Shown: in pieces, positions 26,101 to 38,600 of the stretch | Position numbering within the stretch: position 1 is the first letter of the stretch | How the letters are laid out: each line of letters opens with the position of its first letter | Source of the DNA: Epiperipatus broadwayi | Taxonomy: Eukaryota; Onychophora; Udeonychophora; Euonychophora; Peripatidae | NCBI GenBank assembly: GCA_028023455.1 | Contig: JAQFVV010012402.1 | Span: forward strand, 15,060,483 to 15,124,482 | Length of the DNA: 64,000 bases | Direction of reading: 5' to 3' | Notes under the pieces: model-generated | Told to the model about the DNA's origin: nothing | The model's database searches: none | What the model saw: the letters and a program-made list of their open reading frames with translations, nothing else | Position numbers and translations under genes: made by a program

Positions 26101-26528
26101 GGAGAACTAGTATGGAGAGTAAAAAGAGTTTAAATATATATAGAAGTAAACAGAATATTAGGTGCGAGTTAATATATGATAATAGTAAGGAAAGTAGTTT
26201 ATTGTTTAAGGCTAGAACAGGATCTTTAGCAACAAGAGAATATACATGTAAATGGAAAAATATGGGTGATTTAGTCTGTAAATTGTGTAAGGAAGGAATA
26301 GAAAATATTAGGCATTTGTTAATTGAATGTAAATGCTTGAAAACAGAAAGGGTACAAATAATGAAGTTATGGAAGAATAAATATGAAAAAAGTGATTATA
26401 CAGAAAGTGGATTATTGGTTTTTATGCTGGGTTTGGGAAAAGATAAGGGGGATTTAGATATAAAGGCTATAGAGTTAACAAAGATTATGTTGTGGAAATG
26501 GGATGGAGCAGAATATGGGAAAATTTAG
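23163..26528 (+). pseudogene. LINE-A ORF2: endonuclease, reverse transcriptase, zinc-binding C-terminus
   Basis: The endonuclease part (about 23230-23900) shows AVVETHLR, TIDYVLV and the SDH motif (TSDHNFIVIE). The RT part shows NYRPIAVTSVLYKVF (about 24770), motif A FIDIEKAYDRV (about 24979), GIRQGCPMSPILF (about 25152) and the catalytic YVDD at 25297-25308. The C-terminal part has GEMGWSSFYMRDAK, then CKLCKEG and HLLIEC, a CCHC-type zinc site. YVDD is out of register with the frame before and after it, so two compensating shifts flank it, the first at a T7 run (25291-25297). One in-frame TAA at 25728-25730 replaces a probable Gln. Otherwise the frame is open over about 1,100 codons, so the copy is young. 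Confidence 0.92.
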
Positions 26529-26641
26529 AATGGTGAATGGAAGATAAAGTGGCTATTAAACAGGTTTATCTGGGCATTGTTGCTGAGAGATTCCTGACTC
26601 TGTTTAGCGAGAAGCCACAGTGCATCACTTCACATCACATT

Positions 26642-28428
26642 ATTGCTAATAACAGCTTGTATTAGCATAGGAAATGGTGATCATGTGATGTTTTATTTAC
26701 TATATTTTCATTTCTAATCCCATCTAATTTAAATTTTACTCTACAATGTATTGTTGGATTTCTACAAAATTTATCTATCAATTTCTAAACTTCTCAATTC
26801 CATCAGAAAAGAGTTTCAGTTGTTACTGATGACTGAATCACCTTTCTTGCTCTTTCAGTAATTAATCTTTCAATTGAAATCTTTCTACTATTTATACATT
26901 TTTCTTGGCTAAAAAAATCTGATTACAGCTTCCCATAACCTGAGATGGACTAATAATTGCATATAGTCATGCAGGTTTAATCATGATAGTATCGAATCAT
27001 TGCAACTTTTGATTGCAGTTATATTATTGCTTTTTGACCTGTGTATTTTAATGCAGTAGTAAAATTATGAACTCAAAAGTTAATTTCTAGTTTGATGTTT
27101 AATTTATCAATAAACATCGCTTGTGTAAAAAAAAGATGTTTAATTTATCTATTTGATACCCAAATATGACAATTTCTCAAGTAATTAACTATTATTGTTT
27201 TTTATTTTCCTCTCAAATAATTTACAATTAGAAAGTGCAAGTCATTATAAAATAATAGTAATCATATTTTAAAATTAGTCAGTCATTTAAACAGTATATC
27301 AAATATGTAACAATATTCACAAGGTAAAATTATATACAAGAAAACATATTGAGACAGTCTGACCCTTGGCACACAACATAGTGAATGTGTAACTTTGATA
27401 GTATGTGTATGTATTATATTTAAAGCTTTAAAATTTCAATCTGGTTTATACTTAATAAGATTAAGAAAATTATTTTTACCCTATTTTTGATTTTGATATA
27501 TGTAAATTAAAAACTAATTATTGTTCTTATAATTATAATATTGTCTTTTATTAATTAAGAAGGAAAAATATTTAAATTCCATAGTATCTACAATAAATAA
27601 TAGGATTAGTTTAACTAGAAAGATAGAGAACTTCAAAAATAGAGATGTTACTAGTTTCCCAGATAAATGTGTACAGGGATTTTTCTAATAGTATATCATA
27701 ATCCAATATGTTTATAGCAGACATCTCCTACCGTATCTGAAGTTCAGAGTTTACAGAAATGGAACCTGAGTGGAGTATTGTCAACATTATCCTGTCTATC
27801 TATTCATCAGACAATATCATATAGGCAATCTATATGAGAAGTCAGTTTAATATTGAGATTTCAATAAGGATAAGATATAAAAGCACAGCATTAAAAGACT
27901 TCATTGATATGTGTATATGGAGTACACACAAACATGCATGAAGCCCATTTTTGCATTTGTATAGGAGCACAGATGGAAATAATCAATTGCCAAAAAAAGT
28001 AAATATATATGTTATGAAAAAAATATACGAAATTTGAATTTTAATGAAAAAGAGCCTACTATTATTTATATGAACTGGTCTATATACATATGAAGCTCAG
28101 AAGGAAGTAATTTACTGCAGAATAAAATACATATGGTGATATTTTAGTTTAAAAAACAAAAACTCTAATATAGAAGAAAATGCAAGAAAAACCCGATTCT
28201 TTATTGCATAAAAAATAGCATTTTCCCTTGTTTTTAAAAAAGATGTTTCTTTTATAAATGAAACAAACAATTTTTAGAATAAAATAGTAGGAATTTCTTA
28301 ATGATAACAAATTAAACAAAGACTGATCAGTGAAAGTGTCAAGGGAAAACAAGAATTAGTTGAAACAGAATTTTTTTTTTTAAGTTTTTTTAAACTTAAC
28401 TTTGTGATTTAAAAAGTAACTTCAATAG
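26642..28428. other. Foldback remnant then AT-rich intron DNA
   Basis: The first 60 bases carry the GTGATCATGTGATGTTTTA end of foldback family F. The remainder is AT-rich. A short direct repeat, GATGTTTAATTTATC, occurs at about 27093 and 27136. No gene recognised. Confidence 0.5.
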
Positions 28429-28536
28429 TTTTTTCATATGTCATAGCATCGTCCGGGAGGCGAACCCACAATCGTCTACAACCAACTACTTGCTTGCAGG
28501 GGGGCTGCGATGACCTCTCGGCTAACAACGCTTGAC
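28429..28536 (-). mobile_element. tRNA-derived SINE, copy 2
   Basis: The same unit as at 8801-8918, on the minus strand. It starts at 28536 with GTCAAGCG and has A box TAGCCGAGAGG, B box GGTTCGCCTCC, 3' end GCTATGACATATG and a six-base A-tail (T-run 28434-28429). AGTTTTT on both sides may be the target duplication, but is weak. It differs from copy 1 at roughly one base in ten. Confidence 0.87.
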
Positions 28537-30785
28537 GAAAGTTTTTAAATTTTTCTTTATACCTAAGAGTTTTTATTTTAATGTCAATGAAAAAGAAGAA
28601 ACTTAAAAATGAAATTACAATTAATATGTTCATGTAGGTAAAAATAGAATTATATTGTAAAATTAATAATAGAAATATTTTATTTTTATATTAGAACATG
28701 TACATGTGTGTGCACATATTCTATCTTGTTTAACATTTAATTATTTATATATTGTTAAATAGAATAATATTGACCTGTAGAGTTAAATAAAGTAATAATT
28801 AACAAATGGAATACAGTGGCATTGCAAACTCTAATTATGTGATTCAATTATATGCTATCCAAAGAAAAATGTAAACAAACAATCAAAAATGTAAATAAAT
28901 AACAACCAAAAAAAATCCATTAAAATTTGCAAATTTTATAATATTGAAGCAGTCTTTTTTTCTTTGAACACTGTATATAATTATAAACATAAACAAAATT
29001 TCTTCAGTAAAGCAAGTAATTTTATTCTTCCTTTAGCTTTACAAAATTTTGAAACATAATTAAAGATAATATTGATTTAAAAAAAAAATAAAACAGATTG
29101 TACTTTCTTATTAGAGAGATTAGTCTATTATTAATTATTATTAATAATTTTTATTAATCATTCATTAGACTAGACATTATCCAATAATGAGTAATATTTC
29201 TGTAGTGTAATTTTCACTACACCACTCTCATGCAAGGTAAAAATTGATTTCTATCTGCTTTTAACACCTTGTGGAAGAATATAATCATAAATATTTGAGA
29301 CCAATTAAATGGTAATAAATTGCTATCTATATATATAAGAACAATGATAAAGATGTCTGACTGTGGTCTGGACCAATTGACGAGTGCTGATTCAGCATGA
29401 AATGTGCATTTTGAGGATCATAGATGTTTTTCACGTCTTTGGTCATATGTTTATGATTACATCCTTCCCACCTTAAAAACAGATAGAAAACAGTCCCTAT
29501 CTAGTGTGAGAATGGTATTCTTCATTACTGGATAGTATTACATTTCTATAAGAAAAAAAGTTATTGAAAAAAAAAATTCACCCAGAGTATATTTAATAGT
29601 CAGAAAGTCATTCATTTTGCTATTTACTTTATTTTAAAAATAAAAATACAAGGTTTTTTTTTTCTTATTCATCTTGCTTCAGTGAATGCATGAAGGAACA
29701 CATATTCAGTAAAATATATGTAAATGTGTCCCTCTCCACTATTTTATTATTAATTATATGATTTGCTTTTAAAATTGTGTTATGCATACATATAAAAAAA
29801 CACATTATACATATATGTGTGTTTAAAAATACTGTATATTTTCAGTTTAATAAACAATAGTCTATTCTAATCAATGTTTATCAATAAAATATGCTACATT
29901 CATTGAATGCACAGAGTTTGGAACAAAATATAGTGTAGTTTGCAGCTCCACTGTATTTTGTATTACCAAATAGTGTGCATTTACATATATATAAATATTT
30001 CCGACTACTTACAATTTATACATCTATAATCAACAATTTAATTAATGATTTATTTATTGTTTTGTTACCAATTACTGAAAATATTTAATCTTTACATGTA
30101 AGTCAAAGTCAAATGTAATTTTTTTATTGGAGAATACGAGACCTTTAATTTATTATTATAACTAATTAATACATTTATAAATCATTATTTTAAATTATTA
30201 TGTGTAATTTATTTAAATTCATAACTAGATTTTCACTAGGTCCATATGAATAGGTAGCTGTGGGCATGCAGCCATTTGGAGCATGTGTGTGTGAACATCT
30301 ATATAATAATGTTTAGAATTATTTAGATGGTATTAAGATATTGAAGGTCACTTTTAAAATCCATATACTTTACTTATATTTCATGATAATGATTATTAAT
30401 TTATTTATGGCAAGAACATTCATGGTATCAGATGATTCTAAATATTATAAAATATACTTAATTTAATTTTACTTAGCATTTATTTGTATGAATACAGAAA
30501 AAAACATTGATAATTGTTTATTGACTGGCATTATCGTGAGCCTACAGTTTTATATTAATTACACTTCTTTTAAGGCTGACGATACTGATGTTATGCTTAT
30601 TACGTTTACTATTTATACTCACCTGTAATGACAATCTGCTGACTCTTTGCTCTTATCACGTTCAGTTAAAAATAGCTGCTGATTATTGATTTATTTCTAT
30701 ACATCCCATATATGTGAATTGGTTTAATCTACTTATTATTCTTTATTGATTCTATATATTCCCACATGTGATTCATGCCATTACA

Positions 30786-30816
<31 letters not shown>

Positions 30817-31439
30817 TACATACAAGGCTTTTCTTAAAAGATTCTTTATTTAAAGATATATAATTTAAATTTTTTGATTCTCAAATAAGAGGCAATCATT
30901 TTTCTGACTATTCTATCAATTGGTTAAAAACAAATGTTTTTTATTTATCAAATTATAACTGCTGCAGATGGACTAACTAAATATAAATTGGAGTGAGTAT
31001 AGAAATAATTAAACTATTTGTTATGTGTTACCATGTAACATAAGTATATGTTTAAAGATTGTAAGGTAAGACAAATTTAGACAGTTTTCCTTTTTTTCAA
31101 AGCACACTATTGTGACAGGAGATATATATGTTACATTTAAATTTTGGTACTTAAATTTTTTTGTAGATATCTAATAATGAATTAAATGCACAAATAATGA
31201 GTTATTCATTTATTAACACGTTTCATTTAAATATTGAAAATAAAATAAGCTTAAAGAATTTATAGAATCAAAGCAAAGATTCTAATCTTAAAATAAAACA
31301 ATAATAAAAAACCGTTTAATCTTAAAAATAATGAAGAGTTTTTAATAAAAATAAATTACAAACAGGTCCTTAGGGCAAAATGATCATTAAAAAGATTACT
31401 ACGAAATAGATAAGAGTCAAGAGCTAGAAACAAAAAACT
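28537..31439. other. AT-rich intron DNA with a degenerate inverted repeat
   Basis: No coding frame recognised. An imperfect inverted repeat spans about 29205-29530, and a TA dinucleotide microsatellite is at 30785-30810. Otherwise A/T-rich. Confidence 0.45.
29205..29530. repeat. Degenerate palindromic element
   Basis: The left arm (CCACTCTCATGCAAGG, then TTTCTATCTGCTTTTAACACC) matches the complement of the right arm (CCATTCTCACACTAG, then TTTTCTATCTGTTTTTAAGG) over about 55 bases with many differences. It resembles an old foldback MITE. The centre has CTGACTGTGGTCTGGACC. No coding capacity. Confidence 0.38.
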
Positions 31440-32850
31440 TGCTTTTCCCGCTCAAGATACATACACAGACTACAGAGAAAAAAAATCTACTTAATCACAG
31501 AACCAATGAAATACATATATGAAATATGTCAGATGGATCCGAGCATTCCTAGATAAGATGCTTCAGGACTATAAAAGGAAAAATTCAAAAAAAATAATTA
31601 ATTAGAAGAAGAGAATTTTTGAATTTGTTTGTTGTTGCTGAAAAGAAAAGAAACTTAAGAGTTATTGTCGCCATAATCAAAAATATAACCTGTTTAATCG
31701 CACTTCCCTCGGTTTGGTCGGCCGAAGGCAGCTTTCATCTCCACGTATCCCAGGATCGAACCACTGCAACCGTCTTCATAAATCGTCATCGTCCGCAAAA
31801 AATGGCTCTTACGTAAACTCAGATCTTCATCGTGAAGGAAAGAGCCCGGAGAAAGGAAAGTATAAATGATAAAAATGAACTATAAACTCTCTTTAATTTA
31901 AAATCTCCAAACTTTATCTTCCTTTAAATATGAACTATAGACTTTCTCACCTGATCAAAACTGAACTTTATTTTTTATAAACTTTGCAATTTTAAAAGTC
32001 TTATCTAAAATTTAAACTAATCTTTTTAAAATATGTATTATATATTTTTTATTTATGCTTAGTATAAAATCTGTTTGTAATAGGGCAGGAGTTTGTGATT
32101 GCAAACATAAATTTAAAGATAAAATCGAAAATGTATCATTATTTGTGCATTATTGAGTTTTAAAAAATAGGTCAAATGCTTTATTAGATTTTAACATAAG
32201 TTAGATACCTATGTGATTTTAAAATAAGTTAATACCTGAAACTAAATTTTTTTTTTAAAGAATAAATTAAATTATTAAATTGACTTAAATATAAGTTGGG
32301 TGTAGATGGTTGCTTAGACTCGTTTAAGTGTATGTTAGTTTAAGGAGGTTTTGATTTCGGACTATTTGTTCATGGTTGTGTCGATGCTGGTGGAGGGATA
32401 TATAAATGTTTATATCAATGGAATGTGAAGCGTGTTTAGGATACAGGGCAACGTGCCCAACTGAATGCATGACTCAAAAGTGTAGTCATTGCATTGCAAT
32501 GTACGCAGATGTATTTCCTGCGACATTGATTTCCTTTAGGTCTATGGATAGAAATTATAAGTCAGCAAAAGTTCCGCCTTCCTTCCAGACGTAATCCTTC
32601 TCTTTGATATTTTAAATACGTGATTCCTTCACCAGACAGATGCACATTCCTGTACTGGACAAGGATCACGTCCTTTAAATAATATCACGCTGCAGATGCA
32701 CATTCCTAACAGCATAGTTTTATGCTAACATCTTCATATTGTATTGATTGCGTCTATATATCAGGAAGCGAGTATTGGTTTGACTTCGAACTTTTAACCT
32801 GGAATCAAAGGTTTCGAAAATCTTAAGCGTGTAGTCTAGGTAGTCTATCT
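31440..32850. other. Composition island of unknown origin in intron 2
   Basis: Two patches (31440-31870 and 32320-32850) are clearly richer in G/C than the rest of the intron. The first has a TATAAAAGG string at 31571 and CGGTTTGGTCGGCCGAAGGC. The second has a repeated GCAGATGCACATTCCT (32637 and 32693). Plus-strand frames of 62-65 codons (31619-31816, 32406-32594) have no recognisable domain. It could be an old transposon, or an intronic regulatory region or alternative promoter. Confidence 0.35.
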
Positions 32851-33680
32851 ATGCTCAACATTCTAAGATTAAAAATTAAAGTAAAGAAGAAAATAATGAA
32901 ACCTAAAGCATTTTTTTTAGTAATTTATTTTTCAAATTTGTTGTTATATATACGTAAATAAAATCTTTTGTATTATTAGTACTGGCAGTAATTTAGTTTT
33001 TTTTTTTTTTTATCTTTATTAAAAATATATTTTAATAAATATATTTTAAACCTCTGCTATTCCTTGAGCTAGTAGCAAGGGCTGACAGTCAATATATAAT
33101 TATAATAAAATAAAGTTGGATCTTTAACAATACATATCTGCCTACTATGTAAATATTCCAGGTTCAAATGGCCTGGTGGTACACTGTATGGCAGATACGG
33201 TAAGATTCCACCTTTTCCCCAATCATTATACTATATATGTTATGTATTCAAAAACAAATTTCTCTATTAAAAAAAGATAAAATAACCACTAAATAGGCCA
33301 CTGCAGGCCACAAGCTTTATTACTAATTCCTCATACAGAAGCGGTAAAGAAAATATCATTATTCACACAATACATGCCAACTGCCAGATATTAAAGATTT
33401 GAGTGTTTTTCCATTCTTGTTTTATTCTTTAGCTAAAAATACTAGATACCAATTTACCAAACACTTTTAAGTGTTTAGCTGAATAAACAAAGAGCCATTT
33501 ACCTGAAAGAAAAATCCTTAGCATGTAGGAATGGATATAGAAGGGAGAATTGCACATTATTTACAATACTATATAAAATTGAATAAATAATCATCTGTTT
33601 TTTGAAAACAATATATTAATCTATTAATAGCACTAAACAATTTTTTTGAATAAATTATATTTAAAATGAAGTTTTCTTAC
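32851..33680. other. AT-rich intron DNA upstream of the splice donor of exon 2
   Basis: No coding frame. A tRNA B-box-like string (AGGTTCAAATGGCCTGG, about 33162) lies in a 90-base patch that may be a SINE remnant. The end of the stretch holds the GTAAG donor on the minus strand. Confidence 0.4.
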
Positions 33681-34033
33681 TTAAGAAGTATTAAAAATGC
33701 TGCTGGTTCAACATCTGGTATTTCAATATCACTTTGGCAAGTGTCTGAAAAACCTCCATAAAACATGGCAAAAAAAACAGAACTTCCAGTAGCTAATACA
33801 TATTTATGTGCTGGTATCCTCTGAGTGTTCCCTTTTGGACCAACAAAAAAATGAATATCACTCATCAATTCGTTATTGAACATTGCAGCATTCCGTTCTC
33901 GTACAGAAGCTTTCCAGGCTTGCCAATTAGGATCAGTAGTTTGACAAACCACCGGAATTATTGATTTTGTTGCTACTGTCTGTGGAATCACAGGAGGAGT
34001 TTGGACTGGAGTAGAGATTCCATTGAGAACTAC
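33681..34033 (-). CDS. BTBD3/BTBD6: BTBD3/BTBD6-like protein, exon 2 (linker and first half of BTB)
   Basis: This 353-base exon gives residues 21-138. The acceptor is AATATTTTTCAG, with the exon opening GTA GTT in phase 0. The donor is AA|GTAAG (phase 2). A Pro/Thr/Val-rich linker (about 21-50) leads to [20 protein letters not shown] and the BTB core ([47 protein letters not shown]). These are the dimerisation and Cullin-3-binding segments in known BTB proteins. The exon joins in frame both to exon 1 and to exon 3. The open frame runs on upstream of the acceptor as low-complexity translation, which I exclude. Confidence 0.95.
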
Positions 34034-34699
34034 CTGAAAAATATTTAAATTATTTTGTTTAAAAAATTTATTTACTTTGATATAAAACTCAAAGTGTGAT
34101 GGCAAAACATTGCCAAAGAAATTAAATAAAGATATCAAAATGAATAAAAATTAACTTCAAAACAATTATAACCTGAATATATAGTTACAAAATTAATATC
34201 ATTTTATACACTAACCAAATTAAGAATTATCAACAAGAAAAAAAATTAAATAATTAAATTCTTAAATAATTTTTACAAAATTTTTTAGATTCCTCTCTAG
34301 AAATTCAATGCTAAATAAGTCTAATAATCAATTTCTAAAATGTAAAATTTGCCAATACAAAATTTGCAATACTAGTGTCAAAGGAATCCTTACAATATTC
34401 AAGGAATTTTCTAAAAGGCACTTTAGTGTTCTAACATATGTATAAGTAAAAAAAAATTTCTTTAAATGGTCCCCTATATGACAAAAGCTTTATCAGCTTA
34501 TCACAGGTAAATAGTAAAGTAACTATTACTAGTCTTTTCCATTATTAGGTAATGAAGGTCTTAAACAATTTTTCATTCTTAATTCATATTCTATATAATT
34601 AGATACCTATGTATAGGTCAATGCTGAAAAGGTACGTGAATTAGTTATAAACTGATTACCTGAAAAAGAAAATATATTAAATAAAATTGGACTCTGAAA

Positions 34700-34770
34700 A
34701 AAAATTTAAAAGTATTACCCAACTTGGATTCAAATCCTGAGACCTGGGCATGGCAATTGAAAGCATTAAT
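34700..34770 (-). repeat. Possible tRNA-derived SINE fragment
   Basis: The minus strand carries AATGCTTTCAATTGCCATGC, then a B-box-like GGATTTGAATCC and CAAGTTGGGT. The layout is that of the tRNA-like head of a SINE, but the A box is not clear and no tail is seen. Confidence 0.35.
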
Positions 34771-35481
34771 CACAAAGAAAAGAATACAAATTTACTGAAA
34801 AGTGATAAAGGGTCAAGCAAACATAGAGAAATTATGCACTGTTACTATACTAAATCATTATGATTAATTTGATTTAATCGCTCCTAATGGAAATTTTCCC
34901 AATTAGGGGTATATCTAAGGATTGAACTAATATATAAATGGCAGATGTTACAGTCAAATTCCACTGTGCAATTGAGCATTATCAAATAAAGAGAATAGGC
35001 AAGAAAATAAGACAAGTATTGAATCCAAATATATTTTAAAAAACAATTTGAAATAGTTTGTATAATGATCCAAACTAAATAATTGGTTTGTTAACATTCT
35101 TAAGAAGTAAATGTAGAACAATAATTTGATTAATTACATACATAGCACTGAAAACTCCTAGTTATTTTAACAATGGTAATTCCGAATATTCTTTACTTTA
35201 CTTTTCAAACCCAGTCCAGTGTCAATAATTAATTAATATATAAAAAATAATGTGTAAATAACTAACCATAAAATCATTAGAGCTATTAGAAGACCAGCAA
35301 TGAATGTTTGGTTTAAAGCTAGGGTCTGATTGTTAATATTTTTATGTATAATAATGGGATAAAATCACAATATCTGATTCTGCAATATAGTATGATTAAT
35401 GGCTAGTTTATGCGAATTTAAATGAGAGAAGATTCTATCATATGATCATCATTCTTTATGCTTTCCCAAGCTGTTTTTCAC

Positions 35482-35632
35482 GGAGGCAAAACTCTCCATA
35501 CAGTAATGCCACTCAGTGCAAACCAGAGTAATCAATGGAAGCAGGAAGGATTTTATGCACAAACCTTCCTGTATCCATTGATTACTCTGGCTTACACTGA
35601 GTGGCACTACTGTATGGAGAGTTTTGCCCCTG
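35482..35632. mobile_element. Foldback element, family F (compact copy)
   Basis: A near-perfect palindrome. The left arm starts GGAGGCAAAACTCTCCATAC and runs through AGTAATCAATGGAAGCAGGA. The right arm ends CTGTATGGAGAGTTTTGCC. The arms are about 68 bases with a short loop (TTTTATGCACAAA). It shares GCAAAACTCTCCATA, AGTGCCACT and ATCAATGGA with the 22.6 kb and 59-62 kb members. No coding capacity; a non-autonomous element. Confidence 0.85.
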
Positions 35633-35639
35633 CGAGAAA

Positions 35640-38600
35640 AGATTTTGTCATATAAAGATGTGCATTTAATCTTTTATGGATTTTTTTTTTTTACTGCATA
35701 TATTTTTCATACTTATTGTTGTTATAAAAGAGTACAGTACTTAATAAATTCAATAATATGTATCTTTAATTTTTTTATTGCTCTAATTGATAAAGCACCA
35801 TCGACTTGTAAATTGGGAAATTTAACATAGAACATATAGTAGTACCAATATATCTGCATACAAAGCAGACATATAGCCAAAAGAAAAAAAAAAATATTGT
35901 AATTCAACAAAAGTAATAGCAATGGCAGTTGAATATTGAATGTGGAAAATTGTTTATGTATTTTTTTCAGAATTAAAATATATTTGAGAAAATCAATACT
36001 TCTCCTCTTAATGGAATGAATCCAATTAAAAAGTTATTAAATAGGAACCTCAAAGATAAATTTTGTAAAGTAAATAGAATTTTGGATTATGAAACAAAAG
36101 TTTTATTGTTGTTATGTCTACAAAACTAAAAGATTATGGCTTTTACAAATGATTGTGAAAATTGGAAAAATGAAATGATTTACAAATAACTAAAAAAAAA
36201 ATTAAATGTGTATTTTAACTTATTATTATCCATTATGTTGTTCCCTTCAGTTTTACAGAGTTACAAATGCTATGTCGCCAAATAAAATGTCAGCCCTTGT
36301 AATAGAGTAGATCTCAGGGTATGACACAAAGCTCAAAGAATTAGCTAAGCATAATATTATGGTAGCTTCTAGACGTAGGTATTGCTAATCAGCATAAATG
36401 ATAATCATTTACATAATAACTGTTAGATGATGCGAACCTGAGAGCTTTGAAGTAAAGAGCATAGAATGTGAAATGCAAAGATTACCTTAAATAAATGATC
36501 ATAATTCAGAAAAGAAATAATATAAAAGAGAAAGTCCAAAGAAAATACTAAAAACAGTCGTAAGACCAAAAAAAAAACTCTTGTGATCAGAAATATCATT
36601 TAGCTTACAAGTATTACAATAAGAAATCAAGATCCAATTCATTTTGGTAGAACTCTAAATTGTGTACTGTCAAATAAGCATGTAAAGAAAATATAATAAA
36701 AATAAAGAAAAGACTGATATTCATATTGTAAGATGTAAAAATGTAAAAGGCTATTGATAAATTCATATTATAGATAAAAATTTATGATGAGGCCGCTGAG
36801 TTGAAAACATATATCAATAGTAGAATCACAAATATTCTGAGGAAAATATCAAATAAAATTACAATGAAGCTAGTATATAAAATAATCATAAATGATATAA
36901 ATAAAAATTATATTAAAGTGATAAAATGGCAAAACATTTTTAATGTCCACAAATGTTGCTAAATATTTAATCATTTACTTTTTACAGCTGAGCATGCTTT
37001 CAGTTTGGTATATCAGAATTGTAGCTCTCACTGATTGGCTAGGTATGCTGTCCTGTTTATTGAGATATAATTGTGATAATTATTTAAATTAGACTTTAAA
37101 TCTCTTCAGATATCAAATTCTTTTTTATTAAAAAACCAACGAACAATGTTAAACTGAAATATTATTGATGGCAAATGTATAAATTTAAAAAGTTTTATAA
37201 GTTTATTTGTTATTGAGAATTGAGAGCCTAGGGCATGCAAACCACAGATTTCTTATGCAATAAAATAAAAGACTAAAAGAGCATTAATAGATTTAATAAA
37301 AAAAGAAAGTCTAAATGGATACAGATAGTTGCTATTCTTAAATTATATTATGTTGTGTGTGCCATATTATGGCAAATAAATTTCTTAGATCAAACATTAT
37401 GTACATAGTAATATTAGATTTGAAAACATTTTAACATCATCCCAGTGCATAGCAATGAATTAGTCATTCAGAACTATATCAATGCAATCATTTGCTTTTT
37501 GGCATCACACTAACATTCAGCATTTACAAGTGAAAATTAATATTATTCTCTGTAATTTGGGAGACTGTTATAACTTGTTTCATCATAGAATATACTGGAA
37601 ATCAGATGAAAATTATGAAGGTTATGAATGAATAATAAATTAAATTAGTTTTTAAAGTCAATTAAAAAGCGTAATAAAAAAATAATGCCCTGGTAAATTT
37701 TGAGATATTAAAGAAGACTATTATTATCCAAGTCAATTAAAAACCTATATAAATTATTGAAGTTCAATGAGGATTTTTTAAATGTGACCTAACTGTTGTT
37801 GGAATTATTTTAAAAAAAAAAGAAAATTGGAAGAAAACATTCACCACCACAGCTAATTCTTGAGTTTAAACAGTTTTTTAATATATTTCAAAATAGACAC
37901 TGAAGTGATTCTAATACCTGATACATCAGGGAACAGAATAAAAAGATATCATTTCCCATTCAATCGGATAAAAGGCCAACAGTTTTATGTTTCTCATTTA
38001 CTTCCAAAGGTTGAAAAAAATTATAGCATTCATTTTGTTCATAATGTTTTTTTACCAGTTTCTATTATGAAAGTCGGAGACTGAAACTACTATAAGCTTC
38101 AATTCAGATATTTTCAAAAAATAAGCTTTTATCAGATTATCCATATTCTAAAATATTAGATAGAATATATTAACAGGATATGATTTGGTTTCAATTTAAT
38201 AATTTTTTAAACCTAATATTGTTAAAAGCTAAAACTATTATTAATTGGATATAGAGTAATCTAAACTACAAAAAGTGGATATCAGGGAAGTGGCTGAATC
38301 AATAACTAATAGATTTAGCTCTAGCAAGTTAAGAAATAAAAAGAAAGGTTACCAAAAGAAATTATTGATCAATAAAATTATATTTTATTTAAATAAGATC
38401 CTGATTAATCTCTAAAACTGAAATTTATTGCATGAAAGTCATCTAGAAATAGTTCATGATGTAACAAAACTTTCACATCTGGTAATCAAAACAAATAAAG
38501 ACGTAGAGAAATACATTTCTGAATGCTATAGGCAGCCAAAGGCAGAGAATACATATTGATTATATAGATCTGTTTTTGGAAAAAAATTCCTAATATTAAT

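Larger units (their letters stand above)
22797..26641 (+). mobile_element. LINE-A: nearly complete non-LTR retrotransposon
   Basis: A 3.8 kb element on the plus strand. In order it has an esterase-like fragment, an endonuclease, a reverse transcriptase, a C-terminal zinc-binding segment and a 113-base 3' UTR ending in CATCACTTCACATCACAT. It is flanked by ATTGCTA repeats (22790-22796 and 26642-26648). The 5' end is truncated inside the esterase region. An esterase before the endonuclease is known from CR1/L2-type LINEs, so I place it there tentatively. Two shorter copies in the window (15724-16477 and 52166-52743) share its 3' end, so the family was active here several times. Confidence 0.9.
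1216..33680 (-). other. BTBD3/BTBD6: Intron 2 of the BTBD3/6-like gene (32,465 bp)
   Basis: The donor AA|GTAAG is at 33680 and the TTTCTTTCAG acceptor ends at 1216. The intron is phase 2: AA from exon 2 plus G from exon 3 makes a Lys codon that restores the conserved LLK-YLY junction inside the BTB domain. It is filled with LINE, SINE and foldback elements, listed separately. The stretches not listed are AT-rich DNA with homopolymer runs, where I see no gene. Confidence 0.93.

Noticed and set aside
34034-34138. Upstream extension of exon 2 with a start at 34138
   Set aside because: The extra residues are low-complexity Phe/Asn/Lys text, and a proper acceptor (TTTTTCAG) lies exactly where similarity to BTBD proteins begins. 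Exon 1 at 50.6 kb joins in phase.
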